This document shows, piece by piece, positions 1-9,500 of a stretch of DNA of 64,000 bases; positions within the stretch are counted from its first letter, which is position 1, and the number at the start of each line of letters is the position of its first letter. Position numbers and translations under genes: made by a program. This DNA is from Kaistella sp. (GTDB lineage Bacteria; Bacteroidota; Bacteroidia; Flavobacteriales; Weeksellaceae). The notes under the pieces are model-generated. The model did no database searches. It saw only the letters and a program-made list of their open reading frames with translations, and had not been told where the DNA came from. The stretch spans positions 47,069-111,068 of the forward strand of contig JAIBEW010000007.1 in NCBI GenBank assembly GCA_019459085.1. The letters are read 5' to 3'.

Positions 1-1289
1 TATTGGGCAAGTTTTTCCAGCTCCGAAGTGGAAAGATTCTCGAGAATGGCCAGAAATCTCGTGTATGAATCTGACTGTTTCTGTACATTTACATCATCCA
101 CATAGCGTTTATAAGTGTGTTTTTTTCTGGCGTCCGCAAGATTTTCCAGAAAAAAACCGCGCATTTTTCTGGCAAATTCATTTTCAGGATCCTTTTTCTG
201 CGTCTGAAGGGCAAAGTACAGTCCACGACCGTATTCCTTCTGTACAAAATAGGAGAAAAGCGTTTCGTTCATCATTTTGTTTTTGAAAGCCTGAAATTCA
301 GGAGTAATGATTGAGGTGGATTGGCTATTTCCGGACCCGCTTTTTTTACGGAGCAGCGCAATTCTTTCGGTGATTTCCGGATGTGTGGAAATAGAGTCGC
401 TGTTGATTCCGAGGGAATTCACTTTCGATTTTGAATAGTTGTACGTGTTTTCCCCATAAATTTCCAGCCATTCTTCTTTGAATTTCTGCGACGGTGTATC
501 AAAAAATCTTCGGTAATCGTCCTTCTGAAGATTTGCTATTTCAATTGGGGAGACAGAATCCAGTTTTGAGAGTGCCACCGCTGCATTTCCGGGATCTTTG
601 GCTACATTTTTAAAGAGGATAAATGCAAGAGAATCGGCTTCTATTTCCTGTTTTCTTGAATTTTTCTTATCGAAATACTGGTAATCTTTCAGCAGCGAGA
701 GTCCTTTCTGAATCCCCGAATTCCGGGTTTTTCTTACCTCTTTTACGCGCGCTTTGAAATCTGCAGAATTTTTTAGCTGATCATTTTTCACAAGTGAACG
801 CTGAAGGTGCTTCAGAATATAGTGGCTTAGTTCGTGCGAGAGGATATAGGAAATTTCATCTTCACTGTCCATTTTATTAACAATGGAAGTATTGAAAATG
901 TAAAGTCCGTCTCCGAGGCTTAATGCATTGGGATTGGTTTCACGGCTCAGCAGCACTTTCTGAGGAGTAATTTTCAGGTTGTTTTTCTGAACAATTTGAT
1001 CCATAAGTCCCTGAATGTATTTTTCGGTGGATTCATCAAAGAAAAAAGTTTTTTCCTTAAGCATTTCCGCAAACATTTTCTTCCTGTTGGAAGTGATATC
1101 GGAAACGGTACGTTTGTTCTGCAGATTCAGAGCCTTCAGGTCGTTCCCTAAATTTTCATTGCTCGTCTCCAAAAAACCCTGAAAGGTTTTGAGTCTGACC
1201 GGGCTGTATGTGGTGTCCGCTGGTTTGTAATTCTGGGAAAATCCCACAGTGAAAAGGGAAACCGCCAAAACAAGAAAATATTTTTTCAT
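1..1289 (-). CDS. M48-family zinc metalloprotease, C-terminus cut by window edge
   Basis: Reading from the ATG at 1289 gives an exported protein with a signal peptide (MKKYFLVLAVSLFTVGFSQ). About 150 residues in is the zinc-protease motif HELSHYILKH (HExxH, on the complement of about 810-850), followed by EIEADSLAF, which supplies the third ligand as in M48 (Ste24/HtpX/BepA-like) peptidases. A long helical region follows and the frame stays open to base 1, so the C-terminus lies outside the window. The family degrades or quality-controls periplasmic and outer-membrane proteins; the substrate cannot be told here. It lies 38 bp downstream of the E1 dehydrogenase on the same strand, with a hairpin between them. 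Family assignment is firm; role is inferred. Confidence 0.85.
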   Translation of the reverse strand, partial: MKKYFLVLAVSLFTVGFSQNYKPADTTYSPVRLKTFQGFLETSNENLGNDLKALNLQNKRTVSDITSNRKKMFAEMLKEKTFFFDESTEKYIQGLMDQIVQKNNLKITPQKVLLSRETNPNALSLGDGLYIFNTSIVNKMDSEDEISYILSHELSHYILKHLQRSLVKNDQLKNSADFKARVKEVRKTRNSGIQKGLSLLKDYQYFDKKNSRKQEIEADSLAFILFKNVAKDPGNAAVALSKLDSVSPIEIANLQKDDYRRFFDTPSQKFKEEWLEIYGENTYNYSKSKVNSLGINSDSISTHPEITERIALLRKKSGSGNSQSTSIITPEFQAFKNKMMNETLFSYFVQKEYGRGLYFALQTQKKDPENEFARKMRGFFLENLADARKKHTYKRYVDDVNVQKQSDSYTRFLAILENLSTSELEKLAQ

Positions 1290-1301
1290 CAAATGATTCT
1301 C

Positions 1302-1322
1302 TATTTATGTTGGACATAAATA
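1302..1322. other. 9-bp perfect inverted repeat between E1 gene and metalloprotease
   Basis: TATTTATGT, 3-bp spacer, ACATAAATA. It lies between the stop of the E1 gene and the start of the M48 gene. It lacks a T-run on either strand, so it may be a weak processing hairpin or a protein-binding site rather than a standard terminator. Confidence 0.4.
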
Positions 1323-1327
1323 TAGAA

Positions 1328-3400
1328 TTAATTTGAAAACAGCGCAGAAATTTTTTGGGAAAGTTTCTCGGCATTCGGAAGCATTTCTTTTTCTAGAACC
1401 AGATTAATCGGAACTGCCGGTAAATTCAGGGAACCAACTGCCTCAACAGCTGCATCCAGATACGCGAAACAGTTTTTTGAAATCCGGTGTGCAAACGCTT
1501 CGGCAAAAGAGTTCTGCAGCTGCTCTTCAGTTAGAACGATGCATTTCCCGTGGAGTTTTACCCTTTCGTAAACGAGTTTTTCATCTAAAGGAATCAGCGT
1601 ACGCAAATCGATGATTTCAATTCTTCCTTCAAAGTTTTTTGCCGCTTCTTTCGCCCAGAAAACGCCCATTCCGTAAGTAACGATGACCAAAGTCCGGCCT
1701 TTTTCCATTTCCGTTTCGCTGGCTTTCACGATGATATTTCCTTTTCCGAAAGGCAGGATATAATCTTCGTCCGGTTCTATCGTTTTTGCGTCTTCAGTTC
1801 CGGGAACTTTGCTCCAGTATAAACCTTTGTGTTCCAACATGACCACAGGATTCGGGTCATAATAGGCCGCTTTCAGCAAACCTTTAAAATCGGCCGCATT
1901 GCTCGGATACGCAATCTTGATCCCCTTGATATTGGCCAAAATACTTTCCACACTACCGCTGTGGTAAGGTCCGCCGCCGCCGTAAGCGCCGATCGGAACA
2001 CGGATGATATTGCTCACGGGGAATTTTCCCTGAGAAAGATAACATGATTTTGAAATTTCGGTAATTAACTGGTTGATTCCTGGATAAATATAATCGGCAA
2101 ACTGAACTTCCACAATAGGTTTGAGTCCTACAGCACTCATCCCAACGGTGGAACCAATAATATACGCTTCCTGAATCGGGGTGTTGAAGACTCTTTTCTT
2201 TCCGAACTTCTGTCCTAAAGTCACGGTCTCACGGAACACGCCGCCAATTCTTTCGCCAACATCCTGGCCGTACAACAAGGCTTCCGGATGTTTCCACATG
2301 ATTTCCTGAATTGCATGAATGGCCGCATCGACCATCACAATTTTTTCGGCGCCTTCAGGTTCTCGTACGCCTTTTTCTTTAGTAACGTGAGTAGGAGCGA
2401 AGACGTGGTTTTCTACGGTTTCCGGTTTCGGATCTTCAGCATTGATGGCTTTTTCGAAGGCTTCTTCTGCCTCAATCCGGGCTTTTTTGGTGATCTGTTT
2501 TAAAAGTTCTTCATCAACACCGTCTTCCAGTAAATAATTTCTTAGAATATTTCCGGGATCTTTCGCACGGTGTTTTACCAGATCATCTTCATCCCGGTAA
2601 AATTCTCTGCGCACGCCGGAAGTGTGATGACCAATCAGAACAGTTTTCGCGCACACCAAAAGCGGTTTTCTTTCGGTTCTTACAAATTCGACGGCTTTTT
2701 TCATCGCGTCGTAACTTTCTACAAAATCGGTTCCGTCTACGCGCATTCTGCTGAGTCCGACAAATCCGGCTGCAAAATCGTACGCGTCGGAGGTTCTTGC
2801 TTCTTCTTTCGTTACCGAAATTCCCCATTCATTGTCCTGAATAAGGAAAATAATAGGCAGTTGGTGCAGCGCCGCAAACTGAAAAGCTTCTGAAACTTCA
2901 CCTTCGGTCACCGAATTGTCACCGAAACTACACACGACCACGGGATTTTTCTCGTAAGTCTTTAAGTTGAATTCCTGAATATATTTAATTCCCTGCGCGA
3001 CACCCGTAGTCGGAATCGCCTGCATTCCTGTTGCGGAACTCTGATGAATGATTTTCGGAAGATTTTCTTCAAGACTCGAAGGATGGGAATAATACGAACG
3101 GCCGCCGGAAAAAGGATCATCGGCTTTTGCCAGAAGCTGCAGCATCAAACGGTACGGTTCAAAACCCATCCCCAGAAGCAGACTTTCGTCGCGGTAATAC
3201 GGCGAAACCCAGTCTTCTTTTGTCAGCTGATAAGCGGTGGCCAGCTGAATGGCTTCGTGACCGCGCGAAGTGCTGTGCACATATTTGGTGATGCCTCTGT
3301 TTTCCTCATAAATATCAGCCATGGCTTTTGCCAGCATCATGTGATTGAAAGCTTTCAATAAAACGTCCTGCGAAACTTTTTCCTGTGTCGTGATTTCCAT
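1328..3400 (-). CDS. Fused alpha+beta 2-oxoacid dehydrogenase E1 component (TPP-dependent)
   Basis: A 690-residue protein joining E1-alpha (about residues 1-330) and E1-beta (about 360-690) in one chain. The alpha half has the thiamine diphosphate motif region (GDNSVTEGE ... QDNEWG) and the conserved YYRDESLLLGMG segment. The beta half has GQDVGERIGGVFRET and VEVQFADYIYPGINQL, typical of branched-chain/pyruvate E1-beta. E1 decarboxylates a 2-oxoacid and passes the acyl group to E2 lipoyl domains; branched-chain substrates are the likeliest, since Bacteroidota carry such fusions. The start is ATG 3400 (MEITTQEKV): the three upstream codons begin with TTG and a TAnnTTTG box ends 6 bp before the ATG. 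No E2/E3 genes are adjacent. Confidence 0.88.
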   Translation of the reverse strand: MEITTQEKVSQDVLLKAFNHMMLAKAMADIYEENRGITKYVHSTSRGHEAIQLATAYQLTKEDWVSPYYRDESLLLGMGFEPYRLMLQLLAKADDPFSGGRSYYSHPSSLEENLPKIIHQSSATGMQAIPTTGVAQGIKYIQEFNLKTYEKNPVVVCSFGDNSVTEGEVSEAFQFAALHQLPIIFLIQDNEWGISVTKEEARTSDAYDFAAGFVGLSRMRVDGTDFVESYDAMKKAVEFVRTERKPLLVCAKTVLIGHHTSGVRREFYRDEDDLVKHRAKDPGNILRNYLLEDGVDEELLKQITKKARIEAEEAFEKAINAEDPKPETVENHVFAPTHVTKEKGVREPEGAEKIVMVDAAIHAIQEIMWKHPEALLYGQDVGERIGGVFRETVTLGQKFGKKRVFNTPIQEAYIIGSTVGMSAVGLKPIVEVQFADYIYPGINQLITEISKSCYLSQGKFPVSNIIRVPIGAYGGGGPYHSGSVESILANIKGIKIAYPSNAADFKGLLKAAYYDPNPVVMLEHKGLYWSKVPGTEDAKTIEPDEDYILPFGKGNIIVKASETEMEKGRTLVIVTYGMGVFWAKEAAKNFEGRIEIIDLRTLIPLDEKLVYERVKLHGKCIVLTEEQLQNSFAEAFAHRISKNCFAYLDAAVEAVGSLNLPAVPINLVLEKEMLPNAEKLSQKISALFSN

Positions 3401-3406
3401 AGAGAG

Positions 3407-3414
3407 CAAAGATA
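3407..3414 (-). promoter_or_regulatory. -7 promoter box (TATCTTTG) for the E1 gene
   Basis: Exact match to the Bacteroidota -7 consensus TAnnTTTG, six bases ahead of the E1 ATG. This implies a very short or absent 5' leader. No clear -33 TTG box was seen at ideal spacing. Confidence 0.5.
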
Positions 3415-3504
3415 AAAATTTTAAAGGATTTTGGAAAATGGATGACGACAGAAAATCTTATATTTAGTGTTGAAGAGGGTCTGCTTTTAAGTGCTTGAAG
3501 CTGC

Positions 3505-3720
3505 GTTGTAATGAATGTAAAATGTATTTGATTACAAAGCAACTTCCGGGACCTTACCTGCAGTTGTATTTTATTTAAAACGACCTGCTTTGTAATGAAT
3601 GTAAAATGTATTTGATTGCAAAGCAACTTCCGGGACCTTACCTGCAATTGCATTTTATTTAAAACGGCTTGTTTTGTAATGAATGTAAAGTGTATTTGAT
3701 TACAAAGCAACTTCCGGGGA
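3505..3720. repeat. 84-bp tandem repeat, about 2.6 units
   Basis: The unit beginning TTGTAATGAATG recurs exactly 84 bp apart (TGTAATGAAT at 3507, 3591 and 3675) with only scattered substitutions. Each unit contains an inverted repeat: CTTTGTAAT and ATTACAAAG in the second and neighbouring units, with one or two changes per copy and about 18 bp between the arms. A second shorter dyad (CAACT ... AGTTG) follows. Because 84 is a multiple of 3, a spurious minus-strand reading frame runs through all units and into the E1 gene; I do not think it is coding. The array fills most of the 320-bp gap between the E1 gene and the next gene. Confidence 0.85.
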
Positions 3721-3730
3721 CTAAACGAAG

Positions 3731-4006
3731 TTATTTTATATAAAATTCCCAATAAAAAAGCTGTTTGTAGGATTTGGTTGTAGTGATAAATCGTTCAAAG
3801 GTTATTTCAAACTCTGTCAATTTTGGATTTCTCTGCAAGATAGTACAGTTACTCTGAGTAAAGTTATCTTTTTCAGTATTGAATGCTACAGTGGATTTAT
3901 GAACGAGTTGATTATCTACGTAGTAACAATCTGTCAGTCGAGAATTTGTCGAAGAATAGAATTTATAAAGACTTTCCATTTGCTCAGAACTGAGCTTCAA
4001 GTTCAT
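3731..4006 (-). CDS. Small protein of unknown function, probable 3' half of a frameshifted gene
   Basis: 91 codons starting with an ATG that overlaps the TGA of the preceding frame (ATGA overlap at 4003-4006). No signal peptide or known motif; the C-terminus is rich in aromatic residues. The junction is a run of four A (TTAAAATGA). One additional A would join both frames into a single lipoprotein of about 158 residues, so this may be half of a frameshifted gene, a programmed slip, or a sequencing error. The alternative is two translationally coupled genes. No function is claimed. Confidence 0.45.
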   Translation of the reverse strand: MNLKLSSEQMESLYKFYSSTNSRLTDCYYVDNQLVHKSTVAFNTEKDNFTQSNCTILQRNPKLTEFEITFERFITTTKSYKQLFYWEFYIK

Positions 4007-4206
4007 TTTAATGTTTCTGGTTTCTTCTCCATCTGAAACTCTCTATATTGATATTCTCCTGAATAACTAGTATAAATACGTTCCTGATAAACTTTGCCTG
4101 AGTCATATTCGGCAGTATGATATATAAGCCCTTTATTTAATTTGTTTTGTGCATCACACGCTTGGAAAAGATAAAAAGCCATTATTATTGTTATGAAATT
4201 TTTCAT
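4003..4206 (-). CDS. Small lipoprotein-like protein, probable 5' half of a frameshifted gene
   Basis: 67 codons from ATG 4206. The N-terminus has a lysine, a hydrophobic stretch and a Cys in a lipobox-like context (YLFQAC), so it is probably exported and perhaps lipidated. The remainder is short, polar and Tyr-rich. It ends at an A-run directly overlapping the ATG of the next frame. The 67-residue length is unusually short for a mature lipoprotein, which supports the frameshift reading. Upstream, around 4267-4278, is a small dyad (GTTATACATAAC) that could be an operator or a remnant. Confidence 0.5.
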   Translation of the reverse strand: MKNFITIIMAFYLFQACDAQNKLNKGLIYHTAEYDSGKVYQERIYTSYSGEYQYREFQMEKKPETLK

Positions 4207-4407
4207 AATTAATTATTTGAAACCCCTGTTTTGTTTTCACGATCGTTAAATACCGTAACAGTGATTGTTATACATAACACTAAACCCCAATTCGACTCCC
4301 CTTAAAACCCATTTTAAAATTTAGTCCAATAATAAGATCAGTAATCCTGCTACTTTGTGTTCCGGCAAAAGCGCCATGCAACTACTAAACAAATCCTATT
4401 GCAATAT
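4207..4407. other. Intergenic, no gene seen
   Basis: About 200 bp of AT-rich DNA between two minus-strand lipoprotein-like genes. Apart from the 12-bp dyad GTTATACATAAC near 4267 I see no gene, RNA or terminator. Confidence 0.4.
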
Positions 4408-4962
4408 TTATGGAATGGTAATTTCTTTAGGAATAAACTCAAAATCTCCTGTAAAATATCTGTAATTACCACACGATTGATTTTTTATATCTATAACTAA
4501 TTTCTTGCGGTCACCGTCCAGTAGTTTATATACAAAGTTAAAATTATCATCTTTTAATAGGAGTGTTTTACCTCTTCGATATCTTGTGATTTTTAGATAG
4601 TACTTTTTAGTACTGTTTTTATTTATGAACTTGAGACCTGAATCATTGTGTATTTCCATTAAATCCTGAAAAGCTTTACACTTCAAATTTTTCTTGAGAT
4701 TGTCATCCATGGTATCTCCCAATAAATTAAATGATTGCTTGGTATAAATTATTTCAGATGTGCTTGCATCTAGTTCGTCTTTGTAGTAAAAGTTATTCAA
4801 GACAGGGAACTCTATCATTAGATCTGAGTTTGTATTATTCTTGACATTTAATATAAGTATAGAATCTTGTTTGTTTATAAAAGGATATATTGTTATATCA
4901 CTTTTTGATGATACTTTACAAGAATACAAAAGAACAAGAAAAACAATGATTAGAATTCTCAT
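4408..4962 (-). CDS. Hypothetical lipoprotein, 184 aa
   Basis: N-terminus MRILIIVFLVLLYSCKVSSKS has a short hydrophobic segment and the lipobox LYSC, so Cys16 is the likely lipidation site. The mature part (ISxYPF, VKNNTNSDLMIEFPVLN, then a GDFEFIPKEI end) looks like a beta-rich fold, and the NNTNSDLMIEFP stretch is reminiscent of small immunoglobulin-like domains. I do not recognise the family. It stands alone on the minus strand with about 150 bp of AT-rich upstream DNA. Lower GC than the E1 gene suggests an accessory gene. Confidence 0.65.
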   Translation of the reverse strand: MRILIIVFLVLLYSCKVSSKSDITIYPFINKQDSILILNVKNNTNSDLMIEFPVLNNFYYKDELDASTSEIIYTKQSFNLLGDTMDDNLKKNLKCKAFQDLMEIHNDSGLKFINKNSTKKYYLKITRYRRGKTLLLKDDNFNFVYKLLDGDRKKLVIDIKNQSCGNYRYFTGDFEFIPKEITIP

Positions 4963-5114
4963 GGTATAAATAATTGGTATTAAAAATGGGTAAGAATTGT
5001 TTATGCAGAAAATTATATAGAAATAATTGTGCAGGTTGCAAAACTTTCCGGAATAATTATAAAGTTACACCATTTGTGGAATACTGTACATCAAATCTTG
5101 TTAAAAAATACATT

Positions 5115-5729
5115 TCATTTGTGGGAATTATTCTCACCGTTTTTCCATAATTGAGTTGCGGCAATGATGATCCAGAGAAAATAGAACAGAAAAATAAGGC
5201 GCTGGCCGACCGACGGAATATGAGGGAATATCATGGGCCAAAATCCAAAAATAATCGTAGCCCAAACACAGATTCCGGCAGGACGTATGATTGCTTTCCA
5301 TTTTCCGTTTTTTCTCCAGATTTTTGGATAGGTGAAGGCGGCAACAAGAAAACTCAGGAAACTCCCAAAACTTCCGGTCATGTGAAGCAGAGCCGTTGTC
5401 GACTGTCGGTTTTCCATATCAGCCGGAAAAATCCCGGAAAAACTCATCAACAGTCCGCTTAAAATAAGACTGTACAGAGGAGTTTTTGAATCCGAGGCGT
5501 CGGACGAGTATTTATAGAGACCGAATGCAAAACCAGCGATCAGTACACCCGGAATTACATATCCGAAAATATTCCAGTACCAGAGATGAGGTGCGTCTAC
5601 CGAGCCCAGTTCACTAATGGCTTTGTACCTGAAGCTGTATTCGGGACGCATGTTGGCCATGATAAAATATGTGGTTGCAAGTAAAAATGCAGAAGCATAC
5701 CCAGAAAGTGCAAATCCTTTATTGCTCAT
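5115..5729 (-). CDS. DUF998 family integral membrane protein
   Basis: 204 residues with about six hydrophobic segments. The N-terminal part (YFIMANMRPEYSFRYKAISELG) and the segment DAPHLWYWNIFGYVIPG match the DUF998 pattern, in which RPxYS...ISELG follows the first helix. DUF998 members are multi-pass membrane proteins of unknown activity. It lies 58 bp downstream of the Crp/Fnr gene in the same direction and may be co-transcribed with it and controlled by it. Confidence 0.75.
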   Translation of the reverse strand: MSNKGFALSGYASAFLLATTYFIMANMRPEYSFRYKAISELGSVDAPHLWYWNIFGYVIPGVLIAGFAFGLYKYSSDASDSKTPLYSLILSGLLMSFSGIFPADMENRQSTTALLHMTGSFGSFLSFLVAAFTYPKIWRKNGKWKAIIRPAGICVWATIIFGFWPMIFPHIPSVGQRLIFLFYFLWIIIAATQLWKNGENNSHK

Positions 5730-5787
5730 TTTTTAAAATTTAGGTCCAAAGATATCCTGTGCAGGTACAATTTAAATTTGATGTACA

Positions 5788-6360
5788 TCAAAAAGCGTTT
5801 TCCGCTCTCACCCGGCTCAGCGTTTCCTGGGTCATCCCGAGATGGGAGGCAAGCATTCCCAACGGAACCCGCAGCAGTTTGTTAGGCGCTTTATTCTGAA
5901 AAAACAGATACCTTTCTTTGGCGCTGTGAAACTGCATGGAAATAATTCTTTCGCTCTGTTCCATAAAATAATGGGAAATGAGGATGCGGCCGAATCTTTC
6001 CATCTCCGGAAAATCGGTGAAGCACTGTTCAAGGTCATTGATGTTTATTGCGATGAGTTCGGAATCTTCCAGAGCCTGAATATAAAAATGATCCGGCACA
6101 TTTTTCATAAAACTGTAAACCGAGGTGATCCATTCGTTTTCTGCACAGAAATTATCGGTAATTTCTTTCTCTCCTTTTTCATAAAAAATCCGTATTAATC
6201 CTTTTCCGATAAAGAAAGTATGATCACAAACGTGATGCGGCTGATGAAGGAAATCACCTTTTTTTACCGTTTTTATTTCGGAAATAAGACCGATTCTGCT
6301 TCTTAAATCCTCAGAAACCGGGATGAATTTTTCGATGTGTTGTATTAACTGCTGAATCAT
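5788..6360 (-). CDS. Crp/Fnr-family transcriptional regulator
   Basis: 190 residues. Residues about 15-120 form a cyclic-nucleotide-binding-like beta domain (VKKGDFLHQPHHVCDHTFFIGKG), and the C-terminus holds a helix-turn-helix (PLGMLASHLGMTQETLSRVR) whose recognition helix is typical of the group. The PRxxR/GExxA phosphate-binding cassette of true cAMP sensors is not recognisable, as in many Bacteroidota Crp-like proteins, so the ligand is unknown. It sits upstream of DUF998 on the same strand and divergent from dnaE. An imperfect -7 box (CATATTTG) lies about 27 bp before the ATG. Confidence 0.85.
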   Translation of the reverse strand: MIQQLIQHIEKFIPVSEDLRSRIGLISEIKTVKKGDFLHQPHHVCDHTFFIGKGLIRIFYEKGEKEITDNFCAENEWITSVYSFMKNVPDHFYIQALEDSELIAININDLEQCFTDFPEMERFGRILISHYFMEQSERIISMQFHSAKERYLFFQNKAPNKLLRVPLGMLASHLGMTQETLSRVRAENAF

Positions 6361-6550
6361 GAAGTGAAATTCTGTGGATTCAAACCAAATATGCGAAATA
6401 CATTCTGCATCACCAAATTATACGGAAATTCAACCTGAAATTGGGCAGTTTCAATTCAATAATACGCAATTCTGCCACATCGGTTTTTCGCAATTTCCAA
6501 CTTTTTTTTAAAGAAATTTTAAACTAATTTTACCAAAATTCTTCCGCTCA

Positions 6551-9500
6551 ATGTATTTGATTTTCGATACCGAAACCACAGGTTTACCTAAAAATTTCAA
6601 CGCACCACTCACCGATTCCGACAACTGGCCCCGGATGGTGCAGATTGCATGGCAGCTCCATGACCGCGACGGAAATCTGCTCGAAAATCAGGATTACATC
6701 ATCAAGCCGGAAGGTTATGATATTCCGTTCAACGCTACTAGAATTCACGGAATTTCCACAAAAATGGCGAGGGAAGAAGGCCGCGACCTTACAGAAGTTC
6801 TGGAAGAATTTCAGCAGGTTTTAAGGAAAGCCGAAGTCGTAGCCGGCCACAATATCGATTTCGACTACAAGATTGCCGGTGCCGAATTTCACCGCAAATC
6901 TGTTGACAACACACTGCAGGAAATTCCGTCTGCCGATACCATGGAACTCGGTACCGAATATTGCCAGTTAGGCGGCGGAAAAAACGGCAGATATAAATCC
7001 CCGAAACTCGAGGAACTCTACGAAAAACTTTACGGACAGAAATTCGATGAAGCACACAACGCTGCAGCCGATGTGAATGCCACGGCGCAGGTCTTTTTCG
7101 AAATGATGCGGATCGGAATTATTCCTGCTGAAAAACTCAGGATTTCAGAGCCTGAGCTTCAGGAATTTATCAGCACTCACCCGCATCCTTTCCCGCCGTT
7201 CGGAATCATCATCCGCAGACAGGTTGCCGCTTCGAAAAAGAAGAAAAAGGTAGACTTTGGTGATTCTGATGAGATTGAGATCGGCGATTATTTCAATTTT
7301 CACAACCACAGCATTTATTCTTCGCTTCAGGCATCCACCCACATCAACGAACTCATCAGCAAAGCACTGCAGAATAATTTTTCAGCAGTTGGACTTGTCG
7401 ATCTGGGAAATATGATGGGCGCCTTCAAGTTTGTGTCTGAAGTAGAAAAAACCAATGGAAACATTATCAAGACTTATCAGGAATATTCAGAAAAAAAGAA
7501 AAAAGCCGAAGAAGAAGGAACGGCATTCAAGGAAACGGAGCCGCGCAAAGAACCGCTCATTCCGGTAATCGGCTGCGAATTCTATATTTCTGACCGTCCG
7601 GAACAGAAACAGTTTACGAAAGACGATCCCGACCGACGGACCAACGTGGTTCTGCTTGCAAAAAATTTCAACGGCTATAAAAATCTTGCAAAACTGTCGA
7701 GTCTCGGGTATGTAAACGGATTTTATTTCGGCGTACCGCGGATTTCCAAAAAAATGATCGCGGAATATAAAGAAGATTTGATCGCTTTAACGGCGGGAAC
7801 TTACGGCGATATTCCGAATACGGTTCTCGAATTCGGGGAACAGAAAGGAGAGGAGGTCTTCAGATGGTGGAGTGAAACCTTTGCCGATGATTTTTATGTG
7901 CAGATCCAGAACCATGCGGTAGACGAGGAAGAACATTTGAATCAGGTTTTGCTGGAATTTGCCGAAAAATACGACGTAAAAATTCTGGCTCAAAACGAGA
8001 CGTTTTACACCGAAAAATCCGACGCCAATATTCAGGATATTCTTTACTGCATCAAAGACGGGGAAAAGCTTTCCTCGCCTGTAGGAAAAGGTTTTGGGAA
8101 AAGAAGAGGCCTTCCTTCGAGTGAATTTTACATCAAAAATGCCGATGAACTGAAGCAGGCATTCATCCAGTTTCCGGATGCGTTTGAAGCGTACAGTGAA
8201 TTTCTTCAGAAATTTGAACCTTATACCTTAAAGCGTGATGTCTTGCTACCCGAATTCGGTATTCCCGAAGAATTTTTAAGTGCAGAAGATAAGACTGATG
8301 GCGGAAAACGCGGTGAGAATGCCTATCTAAGACATCTGACCTACGAAGGTGCAAGGAAAAAATATGCTAAAATTACCGATGAAATCAGAGACCGGCTGGA
8401 TTTTGAACTCCAGGTCATCGCAAAAACCGGTTATCCCGGCTACTTTCTGATTGTTCAGGATTTCTGTAATGAAGCCAGAAATATGGGCGTTTGGGTAGGA
8501 CCGGGACGTGGCTCTGCCGCCGGTTCTGCTGTTGCTTACTGTATCGGAATCACAAATGTAGATCCGATAAAATACGATCTGCTTTTTGAGCGTTTCTTGA
8601 ATCCGGAACGGATCTCGATGCCCGATATCGATATTGATTTTGATGATGAAGGACGCGACAGAATCATTAAATGGGTGGTGGATAAATACGGGAAAAACAA
8701 TGTAGCGCAAATCATTACCTATTCAGTTTTAGGCGGAAAATCGGCGATCAAGGATGCAGGAAGAGTTCTGGATGTCTCAATTGCGGAGACCAATAATATC
8801 GCGAAACTGATTCCTTCGACGCCCGGAATGAATATCGCGAAAGCGTTTTCGAAATTTGATAAGCTGAGTCCGGAAGACAAAGTTTTGGCTCAGGAAATGA
8901 AGGATATTTTACAGAATCCGAAAGATGCAAGATATGAAGTGCTTTCCGCCGCCCAAAGGATGGAAGGCTGCATCAGAAATACAGGAATTCATGCGTGCGG
9001 AGTGATTATTACACCAGAAGATATCTCGAATCTGGTTCCGATTACGATTGCGTCGAAAGATGCCGATATTCTCGTGTCCCAGTTCGACAATTCGGTTGCT
9101 GAAAATGCCGGTCTGCTGAAAATGGATTTCTTGGGACTCAGAACTTTAACGATCATCAAACACGCCATTAAACTCATCAAAGAAAGACACGGAATTGAAA
9201 TTAATCCGGATGATATTCCACTGGATGACGCAAAAACCTATCAGCTTTTTAAAGAAGGAAAAACTGTAGGGGTTTTCCAGTATGAAAGTGCAGGAATGCA
9301 GAAATACATGCGCGAACTGAAACCGACTGTTTTTGCCGATTTAATTGCGATGAACGCGCTGTACCGCCCGGGGCCGATCAAATACATCCCGAATTTCATC
9401 AACCGGAAACACGGGCTCGAAGAAATTGTATATGACCTTCCTGAAACCGAAGAATACCTGAAGGAAACCTATGGAATTACCGTTTATCAGGAACAGGTAA

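Noticed and set aside
3315..3752. 145-residue minus-strand frame with three copies of a 28-residue repeat
   Set aside because: It arises from the 84-bp tandem repeat, overlaps the start of the E1 gene in another frame, has no start region or conserved composition, and is best read as an artefact of a repeat length divisible by 3.
4963..5114. Possible small gene upstream of the 184-aa lipoprotein gene
   Set aside because: AT-rich, with no start codon giving a conserved or compositionally plausible product.
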